Shown: positions 24,319 through 33,600 of the stretch, one piece after another | Position numbering within the stretch: the first letter of the stretch is position 1 | Layout of the letters: each line of letters begins with the position of its first letter | Source of the DNA: Bacteroidota bacterium | GTDB taxonomy: Bacteria; Bacteroidota; Bacteroidia; NS11-12g; UBA9320 | NCBI GenBank assembly: GCA_024679565.1 | Contig: JAIBDD010000020.1 | Span: forward strand, 1 to 51,668 | DNA: 51,668 bases | Reading direction: 5' to 3' | The notes under the pieces: model-generated | Databases searched by the model: none | What the model was told of the DNA's origin: nothing | The model's input: the letters and a program-made list of their open reading frames with translations, nothing else | Position numbers and translations under genes: made by a program

Positions 24319-26256
24319 TTAATGAATAAACGTTATTGATATTGATATGTTTTCTGATTCCTCGGTTTCTTGGTGTTTTACGCTAGCTACTCCATAATAC
24401 GTGCCAGTGGGGTAAAGTTCCCCATTTGCTTGTTTACCATCCCAACAATCTTCTATAGCATTCTCTGTTTTAAACAATAATTCCCCCCAAAGATTATAAA
24501 TAACCAACGAGACGGTATAGCACGCGCCATTTTGCATGTCTAAATGGAAACAATCGTTAATACCATCATCATTAGGTGTAAATACGTTGTACAGAATGAG
24601 TTTCCCCTCAGATAAATCAAGAGAATCAATCTCAATATCGATATGTTTTGGTTCAATTATAGTGCAGGGCTGTTCCGATTTCTTGTGTTTGAGCGACACG
24701 TTGAGTCGGCCTTTATATAAATCTGATAGGTCCACTTGTGTTTCATTGAAGAAAGAGTCTTGAACCCCTTCAATACTCCAAAACCAATCTTCGCTTAAGT
24801 TATCTGTCTTTAAAAGCCTTAACTCTCCCGGATTACAAGCATTAGGAAACGTGAAGTCGAAATCAGAATAGACGGTATCACGACCGAGTATTTCGAATGC
24901 TACGCTATGCTGTTGATCCAAAGCACATTTGGCTGTGTCGGATACCCGTAAGGTAATCGTGTATTTACCGGGTGTAGTAACGTTGTATTGATTTAACACA
25001 AGGTTGCGCTGCTCTCCTGCTCCCATTCCCAAATTCCAATACCAGTCTGGTGTTGCACTGCTGTTATTGACTATACGGATCGCTCCTCCATCGCATGAAT
25101 CATCTAACTCTATGTCAAAATCAGCAGTTAGTTGTACGACTTCACCAATTTCTATGTCTTTTTCCAAGCTATCAGCGCATTGGTCGTTTCTAGCGACAAG
25201 TTTAATGGTAAACAAGCCATGATCTTGAAACGTCAGTACTGGATGTTCATCGGTTGATTGCTTATACACCGTACTTTGTTTCGATACAGTCCAGTCGTAG
25301 GTTTTACCAAACCTTGATGTATTGGTAATCGCGACAACAGAGTCTGAACATTTAATTTCCGGTAAGTCAAAATTTGCCGATATCTTGATATCGCACTCCA
25401 ACACATTAAACTGATAATCTCTTAAGGTTTCGCCAATTCTAATACCATTTCGATACTCAGATACCCTTATGCCTACTACGTACTGACCTACTTTGTTTGG
25501 CAATACGGTGAGTTGGCCTGTTTTACGATCTATTTTAAGTTTCTCAGTCCCTCCCATCAAATTTGACAAGCTGTAGGCTGAAGTGTATTGAACCACGGCG
25601 TAGTCTGGGTTGGATGGCTGACTTGGGCGCGGCACACTTGAGCTCGCACCTTTAAAAGGCAAGTACAAGTCGTAAACCAATGAATCTCCATTCTCATCTA
25701 TGGCACTGTGATCAAAGATCAACGGAGCGTCGTTACATAAAAAGTTAGGCGGACTGTCTTTAAATACCGGATTGCTGTTTATTGCCACAAGCTGACGTGG
25801 TGGTATGGTAGCCAACAGTGTTATTCCTGTCCCGCCGGGGTCAACTAGGTTTGTAATGGTATGGTTACGACAACACCTTTGAAAAGCCACAATGACACCA
25901 TCATTACCAATTTGAACACGTTTGCGAAAAACATACTCATAACGGTCTACGCAGGCATTTGGTGGAGGTGTTACACAGGCGTAGTTCAACTTAGAAACAC
26001 GATCCGGTTTACCACGCTCGATTTCGACCTTATCGATGAACTGTTTGGTGGATGCATTAAAAAAACCAATGATAGCAAACTTATCTGAAGCAATAGCACC
26101 CGGATTTCCGTTTACACAATCAATATAAAAAGCTAGGGTAAACTCAAATGAATCTTCAGAAATGTACCGATAGGTTAAATCACCACCCATAATATGCGTA
26201 GCTCTTGCTGTGAAACCACAGACCAGGAAAAACAATATGGTGGTAATTTTCTTCAA
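24319..26256 (-). CDS. secreted protein with gliding-motility C-terminal (T9SS type B) domain
   Basis: 645-aa exported protein. The signal peptide ends about residue 19 (FTARATHIMGGD), and the mature N-terminus THIMGGDLTYRYI is the usual start of this Bacteroidota surface-protein group. A region of ~270 residues with paired Cys follows (FQRCCRNHTI), then three or more PKD/Ig-like domains (~300-545). The type B C-terminal domain begins FTPNDDGINDCFHLD and ends LYPTGTYYGVASVKH, as in SprB-like proteins secreted by the Type IX system. Likely a surface adhesin or structural protein. Single transcription unit. Confidence 0.88.
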   Translation of the reverse strand: MKKITTILFFLVCGFTARATHIMGGDLTYRYISEDSFEFTLAFYIDCVNGNPGAIASDKFAIIGFFNASTKQFIDKVEIERGKPDRVSKLNYACVTPPPNACVDRYEYVFRKRVQIGNDGVIVAFQRCCRNHTITNLVDPGGTGITLLATIPPRQLVAINSNPVFKDSPPNFLCNDAPLIFDHSAIDENGDSLVYDLYLPFKGASSSVPRPSQPSNPDYAVVQYTSAYSLSNLMGGTEKLKIDRKTGQLTVLPNKVGQYVVGIRVSEYRNGIRIGETLRDYQFNVLECDIKISANFDLPEIKCSDSVVAITNTSRFGKTYDWTVSKQSTVYKQSTDEHPVLTFQDHGLFTIKLVARNDQCADSLEKDIEIGEVVQLTADFDIELDDSCDGGAIRIVNNSSATPDWYWNLGMGAGEQRNLVLNQYNVTTPGKYTITLRVSDTAKCALDQQHSVAFEILGRDTVYSDFDFTFPNACNPGELRLLKTDNLSEDWFWSIEGVQDSFFNETQVDLSDLYKGRLNVSLKHKKSEQPCTIIEPKHIDIEIDSLDLSEGKLILYNVFTPNDDGINDCFHLDMQNGACYTVSLVIYNLWGELLFKTENAIEDCWDGKQANGELYPTGTYYGVASVKHQETEESENISISITFIH

Positions 26257-26353
26257 GTGGCTATATCTATTATATAGACACCAGAATTTACAAAACGTTG
26301 TCTAGGATTTAATTATTCCTACTTAAATGTGGCAGAAATATGCCAATTCAACT

Positions 26354-26848
26354 TTACTTTTTAGAGAAAGAAAACTCGAACAAGTCATCATCTTGACCTT
26401 GCTTTCGTGCACGCTCGCAATAACAAATAATGTTACCATTTGAAGAGGTAACTTCTCCGTCAACACGTGTTGTTTGCCCATCAATATTGATGATTGGTTT
26501 TCCCACTAAATCTCCAAAATTCTTAACATTTTGTTCTGGAATAGAGAACGTATATCCCGTACTAATAGAGGTAAGCCCAGTACCAGACATCAACAAGGTT
26601 AAACCGTCAATACGAAAATCAAATTTATTGGCGTCTTCTGTGTTTGCCCAAATTTCGCAATCGAAACTACCTTTTTGAGATTCAACACCCGTAACGGCGT
26701 TAAACAGTTTATAATTACAGGTATATTTCCCTAAAATGTTATCTCTTACATCACCCGATGTATTGTCAGTTGTATCAACCGGTGTATCATCTTTGCAACC
26801 AGTTAATACGGTGAAAACGAATAATGTAGCGATTAGAAAATGTTTCAT
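26354..26848 (-). CDS. hypothetical lipoprotein (164 aa)
   Basis: Signal MKHFLIATLFVFTVLTGC with a good lipobox (VLTGC, Cys18), then an acidic Thr/Asp linker (KDDTPVDTTDNTSGD). The mature part appears all-beta, with YTCNYKLFNAVTG and FDCEIWANTEDANKFDF, and ends near CYCERARKQGQDD. No family recognised; a lipocalin-like small beta-barrel is possible. Divergent from the next lipoprotein gene. Confidence 0.7.
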   Translation of the reverse strand: MKHFLIATLFVFTVLTGCKDDTPVDTTDNTSGDVRDNILGKYTCNYKLFNAVTGVESQKGSFDCEIWANTEDANKFDFRIDGLTLLMSGTGLTSISTGYTFSIPEQNVKNFGDLVGKPIINIDGQTTRVDGEVTSSNGNIICYCERARKQGQDDDLFEFSFSKK

Positions 26849-26869
26849 TTTTGATGTATGTTATTTGAG

Positions 26870-26877
26870 CAAATTTA
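26870..26877 (-). promoter_or_regulatory. candidate -7 box (TAAATTTG) of the 164-aa lipoprotein gene
   Basis: The minus strand reads TAAATTTG, an exact TAnnTTTG match, 21 bases upstream of the start codon. No TTTG is seen at the expected -33 distance. Confidence 0.35.
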
Positions 26878-26904
26878 GGATTAAAAAGGTAATTTCCGAT
26901 TGAA

Positions 26905-27402
26905 ATGAAAAACATTACAATACTGGTACTTATCACCTTGATGGGGTGTACCTCAAATACTAAAGAAGTAACTAACCACCCAGCAGACACTGTTAAAAAT
27001 CAAGACAATACGGATTTTAAATGGCTTTTGGGCGTATGGGAAAGATCTATGAAAGGAGATGAAAGTATGAATCACTTCGAAGCATGGTCGGTTGACTCTT
27101 TTGGACTTAAGGGAACGGGGACAACTATTATTGATGAAACCGTAACTGAGGAACAGATTTGGATTTTTTCACGAAACGATTCTTTTTTCTATAAAGCTCA
27201 TCCACAACAAAACGAAACTGCAACACTATTTCACATTACTGAAATAAAGGATAGTTTCTTTCGTTCAGAAAATGAAGGACATGATTTCCCTAAGTATATT
27301 GAATACTATAGGCAGGGAGACTCTCTTTATGCCAACATTGGTGACGAAAGTCAACGTATTGCATTTAAATTTAGGAGGCAAGATGAACGAAGTTTTAGAT
27401 GA
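26905..27402 (+). CDS. DUF6265-like lipoprotein
   Basis: 165 aa. Signal MKNITILVLITLMGC with lipobox LMGC (Cys15). The mature domain starts FKWLLGVWERS and continues MNHFEAWSVDS, FGLKGTGTTI and EEQIWIFSRNDSFFYKAHPQQN, which fits the small beta-barrel DUF6265 family common in Bacteroidota. Function unknown. The last 20 bases overlap the start of the GldL-like gene, so translation of the two is probably coupled. Confidence 0.72.
   Translation: MKNITILVLITLMGCTSNTKEVTNHPADTVKNQDNTDFKWLLGVWERSMKGDESMNHFEAWSVDSFGLKGTGTTIIDETVTEEQIWIFSRNDSFFYKAHPQQNETATLFHITEIKDSFFRSENEGHDFPKYIEYYRQGDSLYANIGDESQRIAFKFRRQDERSFR
27373..27378 (+). promoter_or_regulatory. strong Shine-Dalgarno sequence (AGGAGG)
   Basis: AGGAGG four bases before ATG 27383, inside the upstream lipoprotein gene. 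Such a consensus SD is unusual for Bacteroidota and decides the start of the next gene. Confidence 0.7.
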
Positions 27403-27769
27403 TCACTTAACAACGCATAAGCGTCCGAAGAGTCTGTACGGTAAATATTCAAACATTCCTGCTGCTATTGTGATTTTGGGTGCCTTGTTTAAAATTATGC
27501 ATTGGCCTTATGGCGGAATGATGGTTTTATTTGGCATTAGTGGGCATTTTGGGATTGAACTTGGTTATGCCATCGCACTTAAATTCGCTAGCAAAATAAA
27601 CAACAGAAGGTTACTAATCGCAAGCTTCTTTCTGGTTTTTATGACTGGTATTTGGCGACTAGATTTTAAAGACTGGGCGTTAATCGACTACAGTTTTATC
27701 CTAATTATTCTGGCGTCCATTGCCATCACCTACATTTTAACCAAGAAAAAAATTAAGGGAAATTTATGA
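27383..27769 (+). CDS. GldL-like small membrane protein
   Basis: 128-aa protein. ATG 27383 is chosen because of the AGGAGG just before it; a longer frame from 27272 lies in the lipoprotein gene. The start is polar (MNEVLDDHLTTHKRPKSLYGK). Then IPAAIVILGALFKIMHWPYGGMMVLFGI matches the first helix region of GldL, the inner-membrane motor protein of the Type IX secretion system. Three more hydrophobic segments follow and the protein ends KKKIKGNL. True GldL is longer, with a cytoplasmic C-terminal domain, so this is a short relative, not GldL itself. Function unknown. It ends six bases from the convergent ABC-F gene. Confidence 0.68.
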   Translation: MNEVLDDHLTTHKRPKSLYGKYSNIPAAIVILGALFKIMHWPYGGMMVLFGISGHFGIELGYAIALKFASKINNRRLLIASFFLVFMTGIWRLDFKDWALIDYSFILIILASIAITYILTKKKIKGNL

Positions 27770-27774
27770 TGTAA

Positions 27775-29706
27775 CTATCCCTCCATCTCTTCTTCTAGCA
27801 ACATGAGTTGCTCAATGAGACCGTCCATTTTTTCGGTTAGCTCCTCTTTTCTGTCAGACTGTGATTGATGTAGATTAGATAACTCTAGTAACTTTTGTCT
27901 ATCGCCTGTAACATCAGGGTTAGCAAGATCTTTTTCAATGTTTTTGATTTCTGCAGTTATGTCAACTACCTGATTTTCAAGACCATTAATCTTTTGTTCA
28001 AGTTTTCTAAGTTTTTGTTGATTTTGCTTTTGCACATCCGTCTTGACAGGATTTTTAGCAGGTTTCACTGCTTTAACTTTTTGTACTTCCTGCGGTTTAT
28101 TGGCTTCGTCTTGCTGAGCCTTCCAATACATAAACTCTTTGTACGATCCTGGATATTCTTTTATCTGCTCGTCTTCAATCCACCATATTTTAGTGGCAAC
28201 CTCCGAAACGAAATATCGGTCGTGACTTACAAGTACGAAGCTCCCCTCATACTGCTGTAAAGCTTGTACCAATACTTCTATACTCTGAATGTCTAAGTGA
28301 TTCGTAGGCTCATCCAATAGCAAAAAGTTCGCCTTTTCCACTAATGTTTTGGCTAGTGCAACGCGTGATTTCTCGCCACCACTAAGTACCTTAATGGGCT
28401 TAAACACATCATCACCTGCAAATAAGAAGCAACCGAGCACATTGCGTAATTCCGATTCGGTTAACCCTGATCCATGTTCTGTTAACTCTTGAAGAATTTC
28501 ATTTTCTAGATGCAACGCTTGAAGCTGATGCTGAGCAAAAAAGGAAGTCACTACGTTATACCCTTCTTTTCTTTCACCAGAAAATTGCTCTGTGTTTGCT
28601 ATAATCCGGAGTAAAGTTGATTTACCCTTTCCATTGGCCCCAATGAGGGCTATTTTATCTTTTCGAATTATCTCGCCAGATGCCTTGGTTAATATTCTGT
28701 TATCTCCGAAGTGTTTGACGATATCGTTTAGCTCCATTACCACCTTTCCGCTTTCCTTATTGATAGAAAAACGTAGGTTTACTTTTGGTCCATCGGATTC
28801 AACAACATCAACCTTCTGCAGTTTGTCGAGCATTTTCACTCTACTCTGTACGGCCGTAGCTTTAGACGCCTTTGCCCTAAATCGGGTTATAAACTTTTCC
28901 TGTTCTTTTATGTACTGTTGCTGATTTTCATATTGGCGCTGCTGTAGGTCATCCCTTTCTAGCTTTGCCTTCATGTAAAAATCATAGTTACCGTCCCACA
29001 CATACAGCTTTTGATTGGTAACCTCAACAATTTTGGTCACCATCTTATTTAAAAAGAACTTATCGTGCGAGACAACGATCACAGTGCCTTGATAGCTCTG
29101 TAAGTAATTCTCTAACCACTCGATAGAAGGAAGATCAAGGTGGTTTGTTGGCTCATCCAGCATCAATAGGTCGGGCTGTTCAAGCAACATTCTTGCTAAA
29201 ATCACACGCATACGCCAGCCACCGCTAAACTCTTTTAATGGTCTAGTTAAATCAGCTGTTTTGAATCCTAAGCCTTCTAATATTTCTTCAGTTAAACTCT
29301 TTACAACATAACCGTTGTTGCGCTCAAACTCTTCCTGAAGATGTCCTAAACGATCTAATAGCTCTTCTGTCACCTCTTCGGTTTCCATCCGCTTATAGAT
29401 CTCATTCATTTCAATTTCCGCATCTATAACATCAGAAAACGCCTGCATGGCAACATCTACGATAGATAAATCCACAGCAGTTTCCGACATCTCCTGATGC
29501 AGGTAGCCTACTTTTAGTGATTTGGTTTTGGATATTGTTCCTTCCCGTAATTCATATTCGCCGGTAATGAGTCTTAGCAAAGTTGTTTTGCCAGTGCCAT
29601 TTTTACCAACTAATCCGATTCGCTCTTTTGGCTTGATATGCCAATTGGCGTTTTTGTACAAATAGTTACCTCCAAATTCGTACGAAATGTCGTTGAGTGC
29701 AATCAT
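27775..29706 (-). CDS. ABC-F family ATPase
   Basis: 643-aa cytoplasmic protein with two ABC ATPase domains and no membrane segment. First domain: Walker A GKNGTGKTT, signature FSGGWRMRV, Walker B LLMLDEPTNHLD. The linker is the ABC-F interdomain (LERDDLQQRQYENQQQ...RFRAKASKATAVQSR). Second domain: Walker A GANGKGKST, signature LSGGEKSRV, LLLDEPTNHLD. The C-terminus (~530-643) is a Lys/Glu-rich coiled coil as in Uup/YheS types. Such proteins act on the ribosome E-site or on ribosome assembly; antibiotic-resistance members exist but nothing here points to that. Last gene of the prmA-clpS operon, 25 bases after clpS. Confidence 0.92.
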   Translation of the reverse strand: MIALNDISYEFGGNYLYKNANWHIKPKERIGLVGKNGTGKTTLLRLITGEYELREGTISKTKSLKVGYLHQEMSETAVDLSIVDVAMQAFSDVIDAEIEMNEIYKRMETEEVTEELLDRLGHLQEEFERNNGYVVKSLTEEILEGLGFKTADLTRPLKEFSGGWRMRVILARMLLEQPDLLMLDEPTNHLDLPSIEWLENYLQSYQGTVIVVSHDKFFLNKMVTKIVEVTNQKLYVWDGNYDFYMKAKLERDDLQQRQYENQQQYIKEQEKFITRFRAKASKATAVQSRVKMLDKLQKVDVVESDGPKVNLRFSINKESGKVVMELNDIVKHFGDNRILTKASGEIIRKDKIALIGANGKGKSTLLRIIANTEQFSGERKEGYNVVTSFFAQHQLQALHLENEILQELTEHGSGLTESELRNVLGCFLFAGDDVFKPIKVLSGGEKSRVALAKTLVEKANFLLLDEPTNHLDIQSIEVLVQALQQYEGSFVLVSHDRYFVSEVATKIWWIEDEQIKEYPGSYKEFMYWKAQQDEANKPQEVQKVKAVKPAKNPVKTDVQKQNQQKLRKLEQKINGLENQVVDITAEIKNIEKDLANPDVTGDRQKLLELSNLHQSQSDRKEELTEKMDGLIEQLMLLEEEMEG

Positions 29707-29731
29707 GAAATTTTACCTACTGTGAAATCAA

Positions 29732-30031
29732 TTAAACTATTTCAACGGTTGCGGATAGTCCTTTTCTACACAGCGCATCACAGATTGGAGACAGCGATTT
29801 AGATGACCCATGTTTAACGGCACATTTGCCTTTAAAGTGAATGATTACCGAACACTGCTCTGCCTGCTCAGGGGTATGCTCACAGTATTTCATTAAACAA
29901 TCAATAACATGATCAAATGTGTTTACATCATCGTTAAATATAACCAAAGCATATCCGCCTATCAGGTCTTCGATAACCTCAACTTTCTCTTCAGTTGATA
30001 TATTTGAATTGTACGTAAGTGTGTTATTCAC
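29732..30031 (-). CDS. clpS: ATP-dependent Clp protease adaptor ClpS
   Basis: 99-aa adaptor that delivers N-degron proteins to ClpAP. The binding-pocket motif is IFNDDVNTFDHVIDCLMKYC (Asn/Asp/Asp pocket), followed by HTPEQAEQCSVIIHFKGKCAVKHG as in the family. The N-terminal extension is flexible and polar. The start is a GTG at 30031 that overlaps the plsY stop by eight bases, so translation is likely coupled. It has several extra Cys residues compared with the E. coli protein. Confidence 0.93.
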   Translation of the reverse strand: MNNTLTYNSNISTEEKVEVIEDLIGGYALVIFNDDVNTFDHVIDCLMKYCEHTPEQAEQCSVIIHFKGKCAVKHGSSKSLSPICDALCRKGLSATVEIV

Positions 30032-30659
30032 TTCTTTTCTTGAATAGATACATTTTCTTTTCTTCGCCTTGCCAGATGCGTTTCAAATTTGCTCTGTGCG
30101 TGTACAAGACTAAGATTACTGCAAAGATGCCAAAAATTTGCAAAATGGGCTCATCCAATCCATATCTGAAATATGTCATGATTCCGAAACTTAATGTGGC
30201 AAGAATTGAACCTGCCGATACCATGTTGGTCGTGATAAGGATAATCAAGAAAACCAATAAACATCCCAAGGCCAACAGCGGGTCAAGCGCGATGACCATA
30301 CCCAAAAGACATGCAATCCCTTTACCGCCTTTAAATCCTGCAAAAATTGGATAAATGTGCCCAGCAACGGCTAACAGGCCAAACAAAATCTTGAATGCAA
30401 GAAGGTATTCAGAAGATTCGAGTGCCGGGGAGAATAAAACTAGGTTGGCTGCTGTAGCACCTTTAAATACGTCCAACAACAACACAAGTATGCCAGCAGG
30501 TTTCCCTAAAACACGAAATGTATTTGTTGCGCCTGCACTTTGGCTTCCATGTTCCCTAACGTCTAAACCATAAAACGCTTTTCCTACCAAAACGGCAGAA
30601 GGTATGGATCCAAGCAAGTACGCAGCAATGGCAAGTAGTATTGTGGTGGTTGATATCAT
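30024..30659 (-). CDS. plsY: glycerol-3-phosphate acyltransferase PlsY
   Basis: 211-aa membrane enzyme that acylates glycerol-3-phosphate from acyl-phosphate, the first step of phospholipid synthesis. The three family motifs are clear: GSIPSAVLVGKAF with VREHGSQSAGATNTFRVLG (motif 1), HIYPIFAGFKGGKGIACLLG (motif 2) and the third in TTNMVSAGSILA. Five helices are predicted. Its ATG overlaps the stop of the 1478-aa gene (ATGA), and its own stop overlaps clpS, so it is inside a coupled operon. plsX is not in the window. Confidence 0.95.
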   Translation of the reverse strand: MISTTTILLAIAAYLLGSIPSAVLVGKAFYGLDVREHGSQSAGATNTFRVLGKPAGILVLLLDVFKGATAANLVLFSPALESSEYLLAFKILFGLLAVAGHIYPIFAGFKGGKGIACLLGMVIALDPLLALGCLLVFLIILITTNMVSAGSILATLSFGIMTYFRYGLDEPILQIFGIFAVILVLYTHRANLKRIWQGEEKKMYLFKKRSE

Positions 30660-33600
30660 TCGTCTAGCATATCTATTATATCTACGTGTTTTGTTACTTT
30701 CAGAGGTGAACTAGGTCGTACAGTATAACCACGTTCGTTTACTTTACCTGCACGTTGACGTAAAATCAAATTAAAATCTTTGTCGGTAGAATACACAAAT
30801 AGGTTACCACGTTGAAACTCGAAATAGAAATAATCGTATTTCGTTATTTCAAAATATAACGCTATCCGAGTACCACTTCGCCTTTTCTCTATGATGGTAT
30901 AAGCGTTTAATCGCTTATTAATTTGCTTTCCGTGAACCACAGCCAAATCAATCGGAGTTTTAGACACAAAGGCATTTAGCGTATGGGAATAGTAAAACTC
31001 CATGTTACTAATAAAAAAGTCTTTTTTAAGTTCATCGATCTGTTTGATTTCACCAAACTCTTCTATTTCTTGAATTACCTTGGCATATTTCTTTTCGTCT
31101 GTTACCAACTCTGCGATGTTCTTTTTAAGCACCGGTTCATCAACAGTTATGCTCTTAGCATCACCAGATTTTTCTGAGAATACTTCTAACATGCGCAACC
31201 AACATTCGTCTGGTAGCTCCACATCTAAGGCCATTAACGTTTTAAAGGTGAAAGTAGAATCTCCTTCGTCTTTTATTGCCTCACCGACCGTTCGTGCGGT
31301 GAAGTTTTCATGCAGCTTTAACCCAAAATCAAATTCACCTTCTGCCCGTATGTTTTCCGAATTATCACTAAACGTAAGGGTATTCCCTCTAAGCGCACCG
31401 TTTATTAATTTATTACTGTCCCCTACTACAAAAGCACTTTGTAATTCGTCATAAAAGAAGACGCCGGTGTCAATGGAAATATCCTGATCTGTGAAAGAAA
31501 ATTTCGATCCAAAGAAGTTTGGATACACAGCAACTGAATCGTTAGGTGACAAGCTTATACCTATATTTAACTTCCGTCGATCGCTGTTTCTAGGTTCTGA
31601 AGCGTTAACAATAATGTTTGTTGGGTCTGGTTGATCTAAATACCTAAACCACTGACTTACAATATCTTTGTATGTATGAAGTGGTTTAACAAAACCCTTG
31701 AAAGACAGGAATTCCTCTTTGCTCGACATATCAGCTGTCCCCTTGTACCCTATTTTCGGACTTATTGCAAACCCCATTGAATCTGCGATATAACCACTGG
31801 CTTGTATGGTGGATGTATCTTTCAGTACACGCATCTTGTCTAAGAAGATGACTTGGCCAGTTTGATACTTGTCTTTGTAGACATAATACCCATTTCCAGA
31901 AATACTTAAGCGTCCTTCAACCCAAATCTTGCAGTCGTACAACTCATGAAATTTGTTGTCTCTATTCGCCAACATTTTGGCATTTTCAAGCGGTCTTAAT
32001 ACAGCATCTTTTACAATGGTCACTTTACCATCAGATGGGAATACCCTTGAATCTGCAACGTCTATGTATGGCACTTCTTCAGCGTAAATGATACCATCAT
32101 TCATGTCGAACAAAGCCTTAGTGCTTTGAAATACCAATCCATGTTGATTCGCATTCTGTGATTTAAAGACATATTCCTTAGAGTTTTGACGACCCGTAGG
32201 CGTAAGAAGTATGGTTTTCTTATCCATATCCCACTTAAACTCATCCATGGTTGAAGCAAACTGATTGTAAGGGAATTGGGTTAGGTGCCCCATTTCGTTA
32301 GCCCTAAAATCCCCTGTGCGCTTTTCAAAATCTATGTGTGAGCGCACGTTAGTTGATACAAAAGATATCATCCCAGCATCTACATCGCCAATTTTAATAT
32401 CACTAACGTCAGCATCTGCATGTATTGGATTGAAATGCATGTCGGCAGAGGTTAGCACTGCGTTGTCCCATCGCAACTCTCCGTTTCCAGACAAAGTGTT
32501 TGGCGTTTGAAGCAAATTGCCTTCAAACACTTGACCGTCATCAAATATATCCACTTCATGCTGTTTGGTATTGATGTACATTTTATCCTCTTTTGGCAGC
32601 CAATGCGACAGCACATCGTTTGCTATCAAGCGTGGATATTTCTCACTTTTTTTAATCTCATATAACTCAACTTCAGCATTTGTTGAGTCCGGTGTCATTA
32701 GTATTTTATTCGACTCTAATTTGGCTCCTTCGTAATCGATTTCACCTTTTGCATAAAACCCTTCTTCACTCATGCTAATGTCGATATCCCCATGGCCTTT
32801 GCCCTCATACATCGTATACCCGCCGGGTGGGTTGGCTCGCGTAAATCCAAGGGAGTAATCTTTCATAATCGACGCCTCGTACCTAAACTCAGGTAAAATA
32901 CCTCCAGAAACGAAGTTCCCAGGAAATTTCAATCCTGCAATTGTGAAGTTGTCTAAACTATCGATATCAAACGGGTCTACCTCAAATCGGAATACGTCTT
33001 TGTTGTAGGTTCCGTTATGAATGTTCTTTTTGTCGTAGGCGATTACAGACGGCGCGGTACTCACAAACCTCGGATACTCGGGATAGTCCGTCAATCCAGA
33101 CTTATTATTGGACCGATCAATATAAATGGTACCATGTATGTCTCGCAAAACTGATTTAACAGGAATCAAAAACTTCTGATTAATCGTATCTGGGAACCAA
33201 AGTTTGAGCGAATCAATCTTGTCGGACGTGATGGTGAAGTTCTCATAGCTAAAATCAAATTGTTCCCCAAAGAAATCAAAACGACCGGCTGTCACCTTTC
33301 CATCGAACTGCAACCTCCTGTTGTTTTTTATGCGTACAAACTGTTCTCTTGGGTATGCAATTACATATTGTGAGTCGCTAAATTGGAACGCTCTAACCCC
33401 TTGAACTTCCAAGTCATAGTTTACCAGATTTAACGTTGCATTGGGTCGCATCCCGATTACGGAACTAAATCTCAAAATATCGTAATCAGCTAGTTTCCAG
33501 TGGTTTTTGTAGTAATTAAGGAGTTTCTCCTTGATTTCAATTTCTTCGGTCTCTGTGTCATAATAGATAAACCCTTCATTGGCCAATCCTATTACTTGCG

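Noticed and set aside
27775-29706. Antibiotic-resistance ABC-F protein
   Set aside because: Motifs and the long C-terminal coiled coil fit housekeeping Uup/YheS-type proteins, and the gene is in a housekeeping operon with no mobile elements nearby.
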